A DNA stretch of 64,000 nucleotides from Bromus sterilis (Eukaryota > Streptophyta > Magnoliopsida > Poales > Poaceae): assembly GCA_950022295.1 (NCBI GenBank), contig OX465596.1, positions 1,984,001-2,048,000 of the forward strand, in the 5' to 3' direction. The position numbers and the translations under genes were made by a program. Positions 36,364 to 47,111 of the stretch are shown here, piece by piece (positions within the stretch are counted from its first letter, which is position 1; each line of letters begins with the position of its first letter). The notes beneath the pieces were generated by a model. That model was not told the origin of the DNA, did no database searches, and worked only from the letters and a program-made list of their open reading frames with translations.

Positions 36364-36379
36364 CTAAGCTTGGGGGAGT
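36364..36379 (+). other. Polypurine tract of element E
   Basis: CTAAGCTTGGGGGAGT abuts the 3' LTR start at 36380. Confidence 0.88.
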
Positions 36380-37587
36380 TGATACGCCTCAAACGTATCT
36401 ACTTTTCCAAACACTTTTTCTATTGTTTTACCCTCATTCTTGCATGATTTGGACGAAACTAACCCGGACTAACGCTGTTTTCAGCAGAGCTGCCTGTATG
36501 GTTTTATTGTGTGCAGGAAAATGGATTTTTAGACGTTCCAGAAAATTCCCAGAAAAATACCAGAAAATCTACGCACCCGATGGAGCCAGAATCTAGAAGT
36601 GGGACCAGAGGGGAGGCCTGGGGGCCCCAGGCGCCCCCCTGGCGCGGCCAGGGGTGGGGCCGCGCCCTCTGGCCGCCTGGGCGCCTCCCCCCTCCTCTGG
36701 TGCCCTACCGAGACTCCTATTTATCCCCGTGACGGGAAAACCTCAGAACAGAAGTCGTTTTCCCAGTTTCCGTCACGGAGCCGCTGCCACCCTCTGTTAT
36801 TCTTCGGGAGGGCTAATCTGGAGGCTGATTTGGCCTCCAGAGAGGGGAGATCGTCGCCATCGTCATCACCATCACCACTCCATCCATCCTCCATGACTTC
36901 TCTTCACATGTGTGAGTAATTCGCTGCTGTAGGCAAAGGGGATGGTAGGGATTGGATGAGTTTGATCATGTAATAGTTCGTCAGATTGTTGGGGGCATGT
37001 TGCCTATCATCTAGATTGGTGTTTATCTTCTTTGCTTCAACTTGTTGCTCTTAATGCTTGTCACTTTGGGCCCGAGTGCCATGTTTTCAGATCTGAACCC
37101 TATGTGTTTTCATGAATATATTTGTGTTCTAGATCCTATCTATGAGTTGTATGCACCTATTATGGTCCGGAACCGGCGATCCCAAAGGAGACAGCTTGGG
37201 ACACCAAAGGGGATGGTCCATAATTTGAGGATTCCGTGTATCCATTGATTTTATTGCTTTGTTCCGGTGCTCTTTGACAGGAGCACCTTAATCTCCATAA
37301 GTTCCTTTTGGCCTCGTTCGTAGCGGGATGGTAGGACAAAAGATGTTGTGCAAGTTCTTATTGCAAGCACGCACAACTACCTACGGGATACATGCCTAAT
37401 GTTTGATATTTTCCTAGATGATCATCGCTTTTCTGTGTGCCTTGCCCCGTGTTAGAATCTATTATATGTTCACTCTCATCCATGCAGCGCCCAATCATCC
37501 ATCTCCCTAGCCTACAGTGTTTTCAGTCCTGCTGGTCATTAGTTGTTAATTTTGCTATTTACTTTTGCTGTTGCCACCATCACTATC
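36380..37587 (+). repeat. 3' LTR of element E, left part
   Basis: The first 1208 bp of the LTR are interrupted by element F at the ctatc target site. The GC-rich hairpin is at 36641-36666. Confidence 0.93.
37583..37587. repeat. TSD ctatc of element F (second copy 55386-55390)
   Basis: An exact 5-bp duplication within the LTR of element E flanks the whole composite F. The uninterrupted site is in E's 5' LTR near 29600. Confidence 0.93.
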
Positions 37588-39731
37588 TGTCGGGACCCGG
37601 GGTTAGCGTATGCAAGTACAGTTAAGACATAGTCATATGGAGAGCCGAGCACCGCACCCACTTGTCTAAGCAGACAAGGCCAAGAACTGAACATTCTCGG
37701 AAAGCATCGTACGTGAGGGGCATCCCATCCAGGCCGGATGATCAACTGGGATGGGTCCTCATCGTCCGCACACAAGTCAAATGATATGGGTGGTGAACTC
37801 CCATATTCAAAGACAAGTAGCCTCAACCATACTACCGACTATCTCAAAACTCTTACATAGACTTACTCCAGCCTGATCACTTAGTCGGGGTCTAGGGCGG
37901 GCTCGATCATACCACAAAGTGTGCACGAGACGGAGTCTCGAGCAATTGCATCGCGATGCCCCAAGCTGCGCACATCCAAGGGCCACTTGGTGTATGAAAG
38001 ACCGCCAGCCAGAACACAACTAAGGTCTCGAAAACCCATACGAAGACATGCATGTTATAAACATACACGCAGAACACATGCCTTGTATGAACAGCAGGTA
38101 CCATTGCAATTCTCTACAAAGTGTACATTTTATTTATAACTCTTATAGAGTACACATAGAGATCACATACATGTGATCCAACATTACAACACAGATCGGA
38201 AGCAAATTATGTCTGAGTACAGACAAGTTTAACAAATGTCTTAAGAAGCCTTATTAAACCACAAATCCCTCCACGAGGGAACCAGTCTGCTGACTGGGAC
38301 TAGACTAGTTTAACTTCAGTCGTCCAGCTCGATGAAGAAGCCACCTTCGGGGTCAGTGGCGTCATCTAAAACATAGATTAAGCAAATGTGAGTACAAAGG
38401 CGTACTCAGCAAGACTTACATAGGAGCTATACTACTCATGCACATGTATCAATGTAAAGGGAGGTGGGGTTCACTTGCAGAAGTGCCAGCTTTGACTTGG
38501 CTAATCCTGAACTACGAGTACCAGACTTTGAGGTAAGAAGCGTACACGAGTCCACTACTTTCACCAACCAATACACCACTATGGTGCCTTCCTCGACTTC
38601 CCCACGAGAAAGCATGCCATAGCACTCACACTTATCTTGGTGTGTTTTAGAAGTATCCGGTTCAAGTTATCTAATAATCAAGCTAAGCTTTCCAAGTAGT
38701 CCATAACCGCGGACGCGGCTATTCGAATAGTTTTGTTAACCTTGCAAGGGTGTACCGGTACACACACATGATCATCATTTACCTCCTTTGATCTCGACAC
38801 CATTCAAGGGGTGCCAGCGAGGATGCTCACCACAACTCTTACCTCATAGCCGATCTAGTCCGAGAAAGCCGCCTACTTGGGTTGGCTACCACAATCGTGA
38901 ACCCGGCCGGTTTACCGAAGTGGACCCAAGTGATGTGTGCGTGGTGCATAAGCCGGTCTCGGATGAGCCGTTCTCTCACTTAGCATCCAGGCCACAAGCC
39001 TACCAGAACTCCGAACTACTGCGACATCTGGACATCGAAAGGGATGAGTTAATAGGTTGAGAGGGGTCAGCGAGCCCAATGTGTGGTTGTACTCTTCATC
39101 TTGGATCACCACACAAGAACTCGTACTAGGGCGGTGTTCAACGAGACAACCCACTGTGTACTCCTACACAGCCTCTCATCGTTCACCTTGTATTAGGGTC
39201 GATTCACCAACACTTTTCTACCATCATCAACATGATCATTCCCATCCCGACTCAAATCACAGTAACAACATGGTATCATACTAAGCATGCAATAAGCAGT
39301 AACATTGCAGGGGCCACATGATATCAAACAACTCCTACAGTTGCCCCTGCCCCTTTGGGCCGGCTGGGCTGGTTGGGCCGACTTCGCCTAGGCGCCAGGT
39401 AAGTCTTTTTCCTTTTTCTGTTTAATCTTTCCTTTCTTTTTTTTCTGTATATTTGTTTTGACTTTGGTAAAAATACCAAATCATTTTATTAAATGCTGAA
39501 AACTTTTATGTGGCCTCATAATAAAATAGACTATCCACTCATAAACTTTCAACATTTTTAAAATTCAAATGATTTGAATTTTAAATCAAAAAGGGGTATT
39601 TCTTTAATTCCAAGGCACTGTTTGAATATTTGAAAAATCTATGAGCATGGGGTGGGTCCCACATCACTTGATATGTGATCACACTCATTTATAAGACTTT
39701 TCAAAATCTATGAGCATGGGGTGGGTCCCAT
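37588..39731 (-). repeat. Left outer LTR of element F, internally deleted and broken at its U3 end
   Basis: It begins TGTCGGGACCC beside the TSD. It shares the deletion junction near 39343 with the right outer LTR. It lacks roughly the last 180 bp found in the other LTRs. About 28 bp (39633-39661) are repeated at 39703-39731 just before the jump into gag-pol sequence. Confidence 0.88.
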
Positions 39732-41473
39732 GGCGATGAGCTAGGGCGGATGAAGCCTTTTGCCAACGAAGCATCAAGTTGGGTTTTTAGCTCAGCTAAC
39801 TCATGTGGGGCCATTTTATATGGGCGTTTGGAAATTGGTGTGGTTCCTGGAACAAGATCCACTATAAATTCTACACATCTGTCGGGTGGCATGCCCGGCA
39901 GCTCTTCAGGAAAGACATCCGGGAAGTCACGAACCACCGGAATATCTTCAAGTTCGGGAAGGGGAAGTACATTCAAGGAATGCACTTGGGTTCTTGTTCT
40001 GGGTGAGGTATAGTTAACGGTTGTGCCTGAAGGGTGGGTGAGTTTCACGGATTTGCCTTTGCAATCCAGGTAGGCATTCTGTCTTGATAGCCAATCCATG
40101 CCAAGGATGACATCAATGTCTGAAGACTTGAGGGCTATGAGTGAAGCAAGGAATACTAAACCCTCAATTGAAATTTGATTACCATGGCTCACTCTATTAG
40201 TTTGCCATCTTGACCCTGGAGTTTGAATAATCATTGGGGTGGACAATTCAACAAAGGGTAACTCATGACGAAGTGCATAACTTTCCGACATGAATGAATG
40301 AGATGCTCCTGGGTCGAAAAGAACGGAAGTAGGAACAAAATTGACTGGGAGCGTACCAAGAATGACGTCAGTGGTGTCGTCAGTCTCTTCGGCGGCAATC
40401 TGGTTCACACGTCCACGAGTGGCGGGAGGAGCGGGTTTGGCGGTGTAGACCTTCTGGGGTGGCTTGCCACGGCCATTGTTGTTGTTGCCTCCGGCACGTG
40501 GTGGAGCATTCTGGTGTTGGAGCTGGTTCTGGGGACACTCTCGAGAATAGTGGCCTGCCTGACCACACTTGTAACAGGCTCCGAAAATAGTGCGTGGAGC
40601 TGGGTGGTTTGGTGGAGCTGGGTGGAACTGGGTGGGTGGACGAGGCGCCACATAGGATGGCCTCGGTGGGTTGTTCTGGCGGAACATGCTATTGGGGATC
40701 CAGATCTTGCGCTTCTGGGAGCCAGAACTGGATGAACTGTCATCTCTAGGATGTTTGCGGAAATCATTGGGGGTGTTCATGTCCTCTGCTTTGATGGCCT
40801 TGTTGACAAGGACCTGGAATGTGGCAAAGTCATGAAGGTTGAGCTCGCGACGGAGTCCACTGTTGAGGCCACGACGGAACCTCTCTTGTTTCTTGGAGTC
40901 GGTGGAGACTTCTTTAGTTGCATAACGAGCAAGTCGGTTGAACTCACGACTGAAATCGTCAACTGTCCTTCTGCCTTGAGTGAGGTTACAGAATTCCTCA
41001 CGCTTGCGGTCCATGAGACCCTTGGGGATGTGGTGCTCGCGGAAAGAAGTGCAGAATTCCTCCCAAGATGCAGGTGGTCCAACGGGACGCATATTCAGAA
41101 AGTTCTCCCACCAAGAACTAGCTGCACCTTCGAGGTGATAGGTGGCATAGCTGACCTTGTCGCCATTTGCAACATGGTTGGCTTGGAGCTTCCTTTCGAT
41201 GCTGCGGAGCCATTCATCGGCGTCAAGGGGCTCGGTGGAGTAACTGAAAACCGGGGGATGAAGCCGGATGAAGTCGTTCAGGGACACCAGCTCATTGCGC
41301 TGCTGAGTGGTGTTGTGTGCAATGACTTCCAACAGATGGTGAGAGTCTCGGCGGTTCCTCTCGACCTCCATCAGAACTTGTGCCATCGTGGGTGGGGGTG
41401 GAGGGTTGTCTTCCTCCTGGTTGTTCCCACGACCTTGGTTACAACCAACCTGGCCACGAGTTCCTTGAGACAT
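39701..41473 (-). pseudogene. gag-protease fragment of element F, second internal copy
   Basis: The ATG is at 41473. The protein matches the first copy: gag domain, CCHC zinc knuckle and protease (FDPGASHSF). It ends just inside reverse transcriptase, where the frame runs into LTR-derived sequence and stops. Here the zinc knuckle is complete (CYKCGQAGHYSREC), unlike the other copy. A 6-residue insertion upstream of the knuckle comes from a short tandem duplication near 40605-40625. There is no RT core, RNase H or integrase. Confidence 0.9.
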
Positions 41474-41474
41474 C

Positions 41475-41807
41475 CTGAGGTGAAAAACCAAAGTCAAACA
41501 GAGTTGATTGAAGAGTCTAATCAAGGTATTGAAGTACTGGAAGGATTACAGAGAAAAGGAAGTAATCATCTTGACAACATGGTGATAAAAGCATACAAGC
41601 CATATATTCACAAGCTGTCATACAAACCATACATCGTTTTAGTACAAGCACTAAGCTAATACAAACGTGATGAAGATGATACATCCTTCAGAGGCACTCT
41701 GACTTCCTATACATTATTTATCTAAGCCTCTGGAACTTAGACACCTTGCTTACAATATACTAAGATACTACTACATCCTCACTAAGTAAGACCACAGGCG
41801 GTCTCAC
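41475..41807 (-). other. Predicted 333-nt intron joining ORF0 to gag (second copy)
   Basis: The donor GTGAGA overlaps the ORF0 stop and the acceptor TTTTTCACCTCAG lies 1 nt before the gag ATG. It has the same length and sites as 51557-51889. Confidence 0.55.
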
Positions 41808-42583
41808 TCATCTCCATCTCCATAGTAGTCCTCGTAAAAGTTACCCGCATATCCCGGTAGATGGAGGTGACCATCGGAAAACACGGAGGCTTGTGGACCC
41901 TGATATCCATTTGGGCAAGGATGGGGCCTAGGTCCAGTGTAGGGTGGAAGCAAAGGACCACGGGGTGGAAAAATTCCTCCAATCTCGGGCCAAGCAACTC
42001 GAGATGGCATCTGAGTCCTCACTGGATAGATCGCATCAAACTCAACTGATCCCACGCTCACAAAAGGTGCCAAGAGCGTCAGTGCTCGATACAGACGAAC
42101 ACGGGTGGCGTGGAGCTCGAAACGGAGAGCGCGTGCATCACGATCTCTGTCACTAGCAAACCTAGCAGTCACCTGGAGTGCTGGATCCTCTGCAGAGTGA
42201 TCTGAGTAGAGTCCGGTGTAATATCCCTCTTCTCCTGGAAGTGCAGCAGGGATATAGCGGAAAGAAGTCTCTCTCAGCAACGTGTGCTCCTCTCTCAGCA
42301 GTGTAATACAAGAATATGCAGCATCCTGCACAGCCATGTTCTCGGTGATGTCAATGCCATGTCCAAAGTGGATAGGCTGGGTGACTCCAACGTGGTGCGG
42401 GTAGATCCGGACGATGCAGTGAAACTGCGTCTGGTTGAAGTCGTGGAACTGCTCCTCGATGGTATACTCAGGGTACCATCGATATCCCACATAGGACATC
42501 ATCTCGATCAACATGGCGGGATGGCCACGCACACCGAGGCACCTGGTCAAACGAACAATCTGCCGAGGGGGCAGATCTACCAT
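41804..42583 (-). CDS. ORF0 of element F, second copy
   Basis: This 259-codon frame is the same as the copy at 51886-52665 and lies between PBS and gag. See that entry for description. Preservation in both copies shows no decay since the duplication. Confidence 0.75.
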   Translation of the reverse strand: MVDLPPRQIVRLTRCLGVRGHPAMLIEMMSYVGYRWYPEYTIEEQFHDFNQTQFHCIVRIYPHHVGVTQPIHFGHGIDITENMAVQDAAYSCITLLREEHTLLRETSFRYIPAALPGEEGYYTGLYSDHSAEDPALQVTARFASDRDRDARALRFELHATRVRLYRALTLLAPFVSVGSVEFDAIYPVRTQMPSRVAWPEIGGIFPPRGPLLPPYTGPRPHPCPNGYQGPQASVFSDGHLHLPGYAGNFYEDYYGDGDE

Positions 42584-42991
42584 CTGAAACAGAAAGGAGT
42601 TTGCAAATGCATCAGATTATGAGATAAACCTGGAATGACTCGGACAGCATAACGGCTGTAATTGTAAGAAATGACAATTTCTTTCAATCATGAAAACAGC
42701 ACTTACATAATATGATGTAAGAAATCAGCATTATAACAATGCTAGGAAAACCTGACACAACTTTCCTACGGCTATAAGGAAGCAATCAACGAGATGTGCT
42801 AATCAGACAGAGGAGAGCCTAGTCCTATCTTCCCGTAGAATAAGATGAGGGTGACCCAGAACTCAGAACGAAGGGGGTAAGGAGAAAAAAAAGAAGCCTT
42901 ACGTTGTTCCCTTATATACCCAGAGTAACTATATAACTATAGCAAGCTAGACTCTACTTCGGCCAAGGCTACTAGTCCTACAGTCAGTCCT

Positions 42992-43003
42992 GCTCTGATA
43001 CCA
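42992..43003 (-). other. Primer-binding site, second internal copy of F
   Basis: The minus strand reads TGGTATCAGAGC, 4 nt from the LTR. It shows that the middle LTR acts as a 5' LTR for the left internal copy. Confidence 0.9.
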
Positions 43004-43007
43004 AGTC

Positions 43008-46000
43008 TGTCGAGACCCGGGGTTAGCGTATGCAAGTACAGTTAAGACATAGTCATATGGAGAGCCGAGAACCGCACCCACTTGTCTAAGCAGACAAGGC
43101 CAAATACTGAACATTCTCGGAAAGCATCGTACGTGAGGGGCATCCCATCCAGGCCGGATGATCAACTGGGATGGGTCCTCATCGTCCGCACACAAGTCAA
43201 ATGATATGGGTGGTGAACTCCCATATTCAAAGACAAGTCGCCTCAACCATACTACCGACTATCTCAAAACTCTTACATAGACTTACTCCAGCCCGATCAC
43301 TTAGTCGGGGTCTAGGGCAGGCTCGATCATACCACAAAGTGTGCACGAGACGGAGTCTCGAGCAATTGCATCGCGATGCCCCAAGCTACGCACATCTAAG
43401 GGCCACTTGGTGTATGAAAGACCGCCAGCCAGAACACAACTAAGGTCTCGAAAACCCATACGAAGACATGCATGTTATAAACATACACGCAGCACACATG
43501 CCTTGTATGAACAGCAGGTACCATTGCAATTCTCTACAAAGTGTACATTTTATTTATAACTCTTATAGAGTACACACAGAGATCACATACATGTGATCCA
43601 ACATTACAACACAGATCGGAAGCAAATTATGTCTGAGTACAGACAAGTTTAACAAATGGCTTAAGAAGCCTTATTAAAACACAAAGCCCTCCACGAGGGA
43701 ACCAGTCTGCTGACTGGGACTAGACTAGTTTAACTTCAGTCGTCCAGCTCGATGAAGAAGCCACCTTCGGGGTCAGTGGCGTCATCTAAAACATAGATTA
43801 AGCAAACATGAGTACAAAGGCGTACTCAGCAAGACTTACATAGGAGCTATACTACTCATGCACATGTATCAATGTAAAGGGAGGTGGGGTTCACTTGCAG
43901 AAGTGCCAGCTTTGACTTGGCTAATCCTGAACTACGAGTACCATACTTTGAGGTAAGAAGCGTACACGAGTCCACTACTTTCACCAACCAATACACCACT
44001 ATGGTGCCTTCCTCGACTTCCCCACGAGAAAGCACGCCATAGCACTCACACTTATCTTGGTGTGTTTTAGAAGTATCCGGTTCAAGTTATCTAATAATCA
44101 AGCTAAGCTTTCCAAGCAGTCCATAACCGCGAACGCGGCTATTCGAATAGTTTTGTTAACCTTGCAAGGGTGTACCGCTACACACACATGATCATCATTT
44201 ACCGCCTTTGATCTCGACACCATTCAAGGGGTGCCAGCGAGGATGCTCACCACAACTGTTACCTCATAGCCGATCTAGTCCGAGAAAGCCGCCTACTTGG
44301 GTTGGCTACCACAATCGTGAACCCGGCCGGTTTACCGAAGTGGACCCAAGTGATGTGTGCGTGGTGCATAAGCCGCTCTCGGATGAGCCGTTCTCTCACT
44401 TAGCATCCAGGCCACAAGCCTACCAGAACTCCGAACTACTGCGACATCTGGACATCGAAAGGGATGAGTTAATAGGTTGAGAGGGGTCAGTGAGCCCAAT
44501 GTGTGGTTGTACTATTCATCTTGGATCACCACACAAGAACTCGTACTAGGGCGGTGTTCAACGAGACAACCCACTGTGTACTCCTACACAGCCTCTCATC
44601 GTTCACCTTGTATTAGGGTCGATTCACCAACACTTTTCTACCATCATCAACATGATCATTCCCATCCCGACTCACATCACAGTAACAACATGGTATCATA
44701 CTAAGCATGCAATAAGCAGTAACATTGCAGGGGCCACATGATATCAAACAACTCCTACAGTTGCTAGGATTGTGGTTTGCTTACTACTGTGACAAAAGAT
44801 AGGTCATGCAGAGGAATGGGTTCATCTATACGGTAGAATCGTAACATGGTGATCATCCTATACAATGCATAAGCGAGACATGAGAGGGAAGTGGGATTTT
44901 ATCGATATGATCAATGGGGGTTTGCTTGCCTTGCTGACGAGGTTCGGGTTCTGGATCTTCAGCGAAGGGGGTAGCCTCCTGCTCCGGTTCCACCTCTATT
45001 CGACAAACAAAGCACGAAGTAGCAATCAATATGAATGCAATGCTCAAGCACATGATTGAATGTTAAAGCTTGAAGTATAAGTTTTGATGTGTGAGGCAAT
45101 TCCATTTAAGTGGAATATATTGCATTTAAAATGCAAATTCAAACTCCACATTTGAATTTAACTTAGCCAAGTTGAATGTGACATAGTTTGATCATTTTGA
45201 ATCAACTTCAAATGTATAAGATATGCCTCTGATGTGTGATTGAATTGTAGCATGTTGCCATGGTTCAAGTTGCAAAAATATTTGATTTGAATTTGATTTA
45301 ATTCCATTTAAATCAAATATCAAATGCTACTGATCACATTTTAAATTCAACTCAAACAGAGTTGAAAGTTGCGTATTTGGAAAGATAATTTTCTCCTGAT
45401 CATTTTTCATATATTATTTGTCCAATTTGGAGTTAATATGAATTTTCTATGAATTTCCAAAGTTTGGGGTATTTTCTGGAATTTCTGGAATTCTTTTAAT
45501 TCACTTTGCTTTTCTGGAAATTCATTTAAATCAATTATTGCATCAGCATGTGGTCATGCTGACATGGGGGGTCTGACTAGTGGGCCAGGGGTGTCAGTGT
45601 CACATGGGTTTAATTGAAACGGTTTAAACTTAACCAGGGGGTTAAGTGCCTGGGGGCCCCACCTGTCATTGACCTGGGGTCAATTAGCAGGGGGGTTAAC
45701 CCCTAATGACAGTGGCCTCACCGGCGGCTAGCCGCCGGTGGCCACCAGTGCGGCGGCGCTGCACGGGGAGGGGCTCCCGTGGTCCAAATCGAGCGCCGCA
45801 ACCACCGAGACTTCGCTCTTGGTGCTGCGCATCGAATGGAACCGAGTGGGGGACCTGGGAGGCACTGATTTGACGGCGACGACGAGCCCTAGCGGCGGAG
45901 GAGCTGCTGGCTCGAGGTGAACTCGGCTACGGGGCACCATTTGGGGCGGTTTTAGGCTGGATCGAACCAGAGGAGCTCTGCGGTGACAACAGACAGGGTG

Positions 46001-47111
46001 ACAGGGTCGAAAGCTTTGCGTAGGCTCGTCGACGACGAGCATGGCGGCTCTGTGCTCCGGCGTCCATGGCGGAAAGAGCTAGAGGAGGCGAGAGGTGTCG
46101 TGGCTTGAGGGGAAAATCTCACCGAGACGCAGGGAGTGCAACGGTGCAGTCAATGGAGTCGAGGAGGGACCGTGGCCGGAGTATTTGACGACGACGAGTC
46201 GCGGATCCGGCGAGGGCTCGAGGACGATTGCGGCGGCTTGATTCCAAATCACGGCTCTGCCTGCTTCGGGAAGAGGAAGTCGACGACGGCGAGTACGAGG
46301 GACACCGCAGATTGAGCTCTAGGGCACGGTGGCCACGTCTTCCACGGCGGTGCGCTCCGGCGAGTTCTCGGGTGGCGACGGAAACGAGCACGGGAGGAGG
46401 AGGAGGAAGCTCTGGAGGGGGGGAATGGGCTCACGGCGTCTCCAGCGTCTCCGTGGCGTCGCTAGAAGGCGCGGGAGGGGCAGGTGTCGTCGAGAGAGGC
46501 GGCGACGTGCCCAGCTAGCTCGGTGGCATTCCACTGAGCAGCTTGGAGGCGCGGGGCGGGGAAGAAGACCCCCGTGCCCCTTTGGGCCGGCTGGGCTGGG
46601 TGGGCCGACTTCGCCTAGGCGCCAGGTAAGTCTTTTTCCTTTTTCTGTTTAATCTTTCCTTTCTTTTTTTTTCTATATATTTGTTTTGACTTTGGTAAAA
46701 ATACCAAATCATTTTATTAAATGCTGAAAACTTTTATGTGGCCTCATAATAAAATAGACTAGCCACTCATAAACTTTCAACATTTTTAAAATTCAAATGA
46801 TTTGAATTTTAAATCAAAAAGGGGTATTTCTTTAATTCCAAGGCACTGTTTGAATATTTGAAAAATCTATGAGCATGGGGTGGGTCCCACATCACTTGAT
46901 ATGTGATCACACTCATTTATAAGACTTTTCAAAACTCTAACATGAATTTTTGGAAAATATTTTTATCTGGCCTTTTGAATTAATTCATCTGGGGGGTGTT
47001 CCTTCTCCCATTTTGATTTTGAATTTGGTTTCCAAGATTTCTTTTTGAAATTTTGACATGATGCAAAGGCACTAGCTAACCCTAGCACATACCTAACAGA
47101 GGGTTCTGACA
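43008..47111 (-). repeat. Middle, full-length LTR of element F
   Basis: At 4104 bp it keeps the segment (about 44764-46571) deleted from both outer LTRs. It has the PPT on its right and a PBS on its left, so it serves both internal regions. It starts TGTCGAGACCC, as does the right outer LTR. Confidence 0.93.
45721..45738. repeat. 18-bp LTR palindrome, copy in middle LTR of F
   Basis: It is identical to 2421-2438. It is absent from both outer LTRs because it lies in their deletion. Confidence 0.85.
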
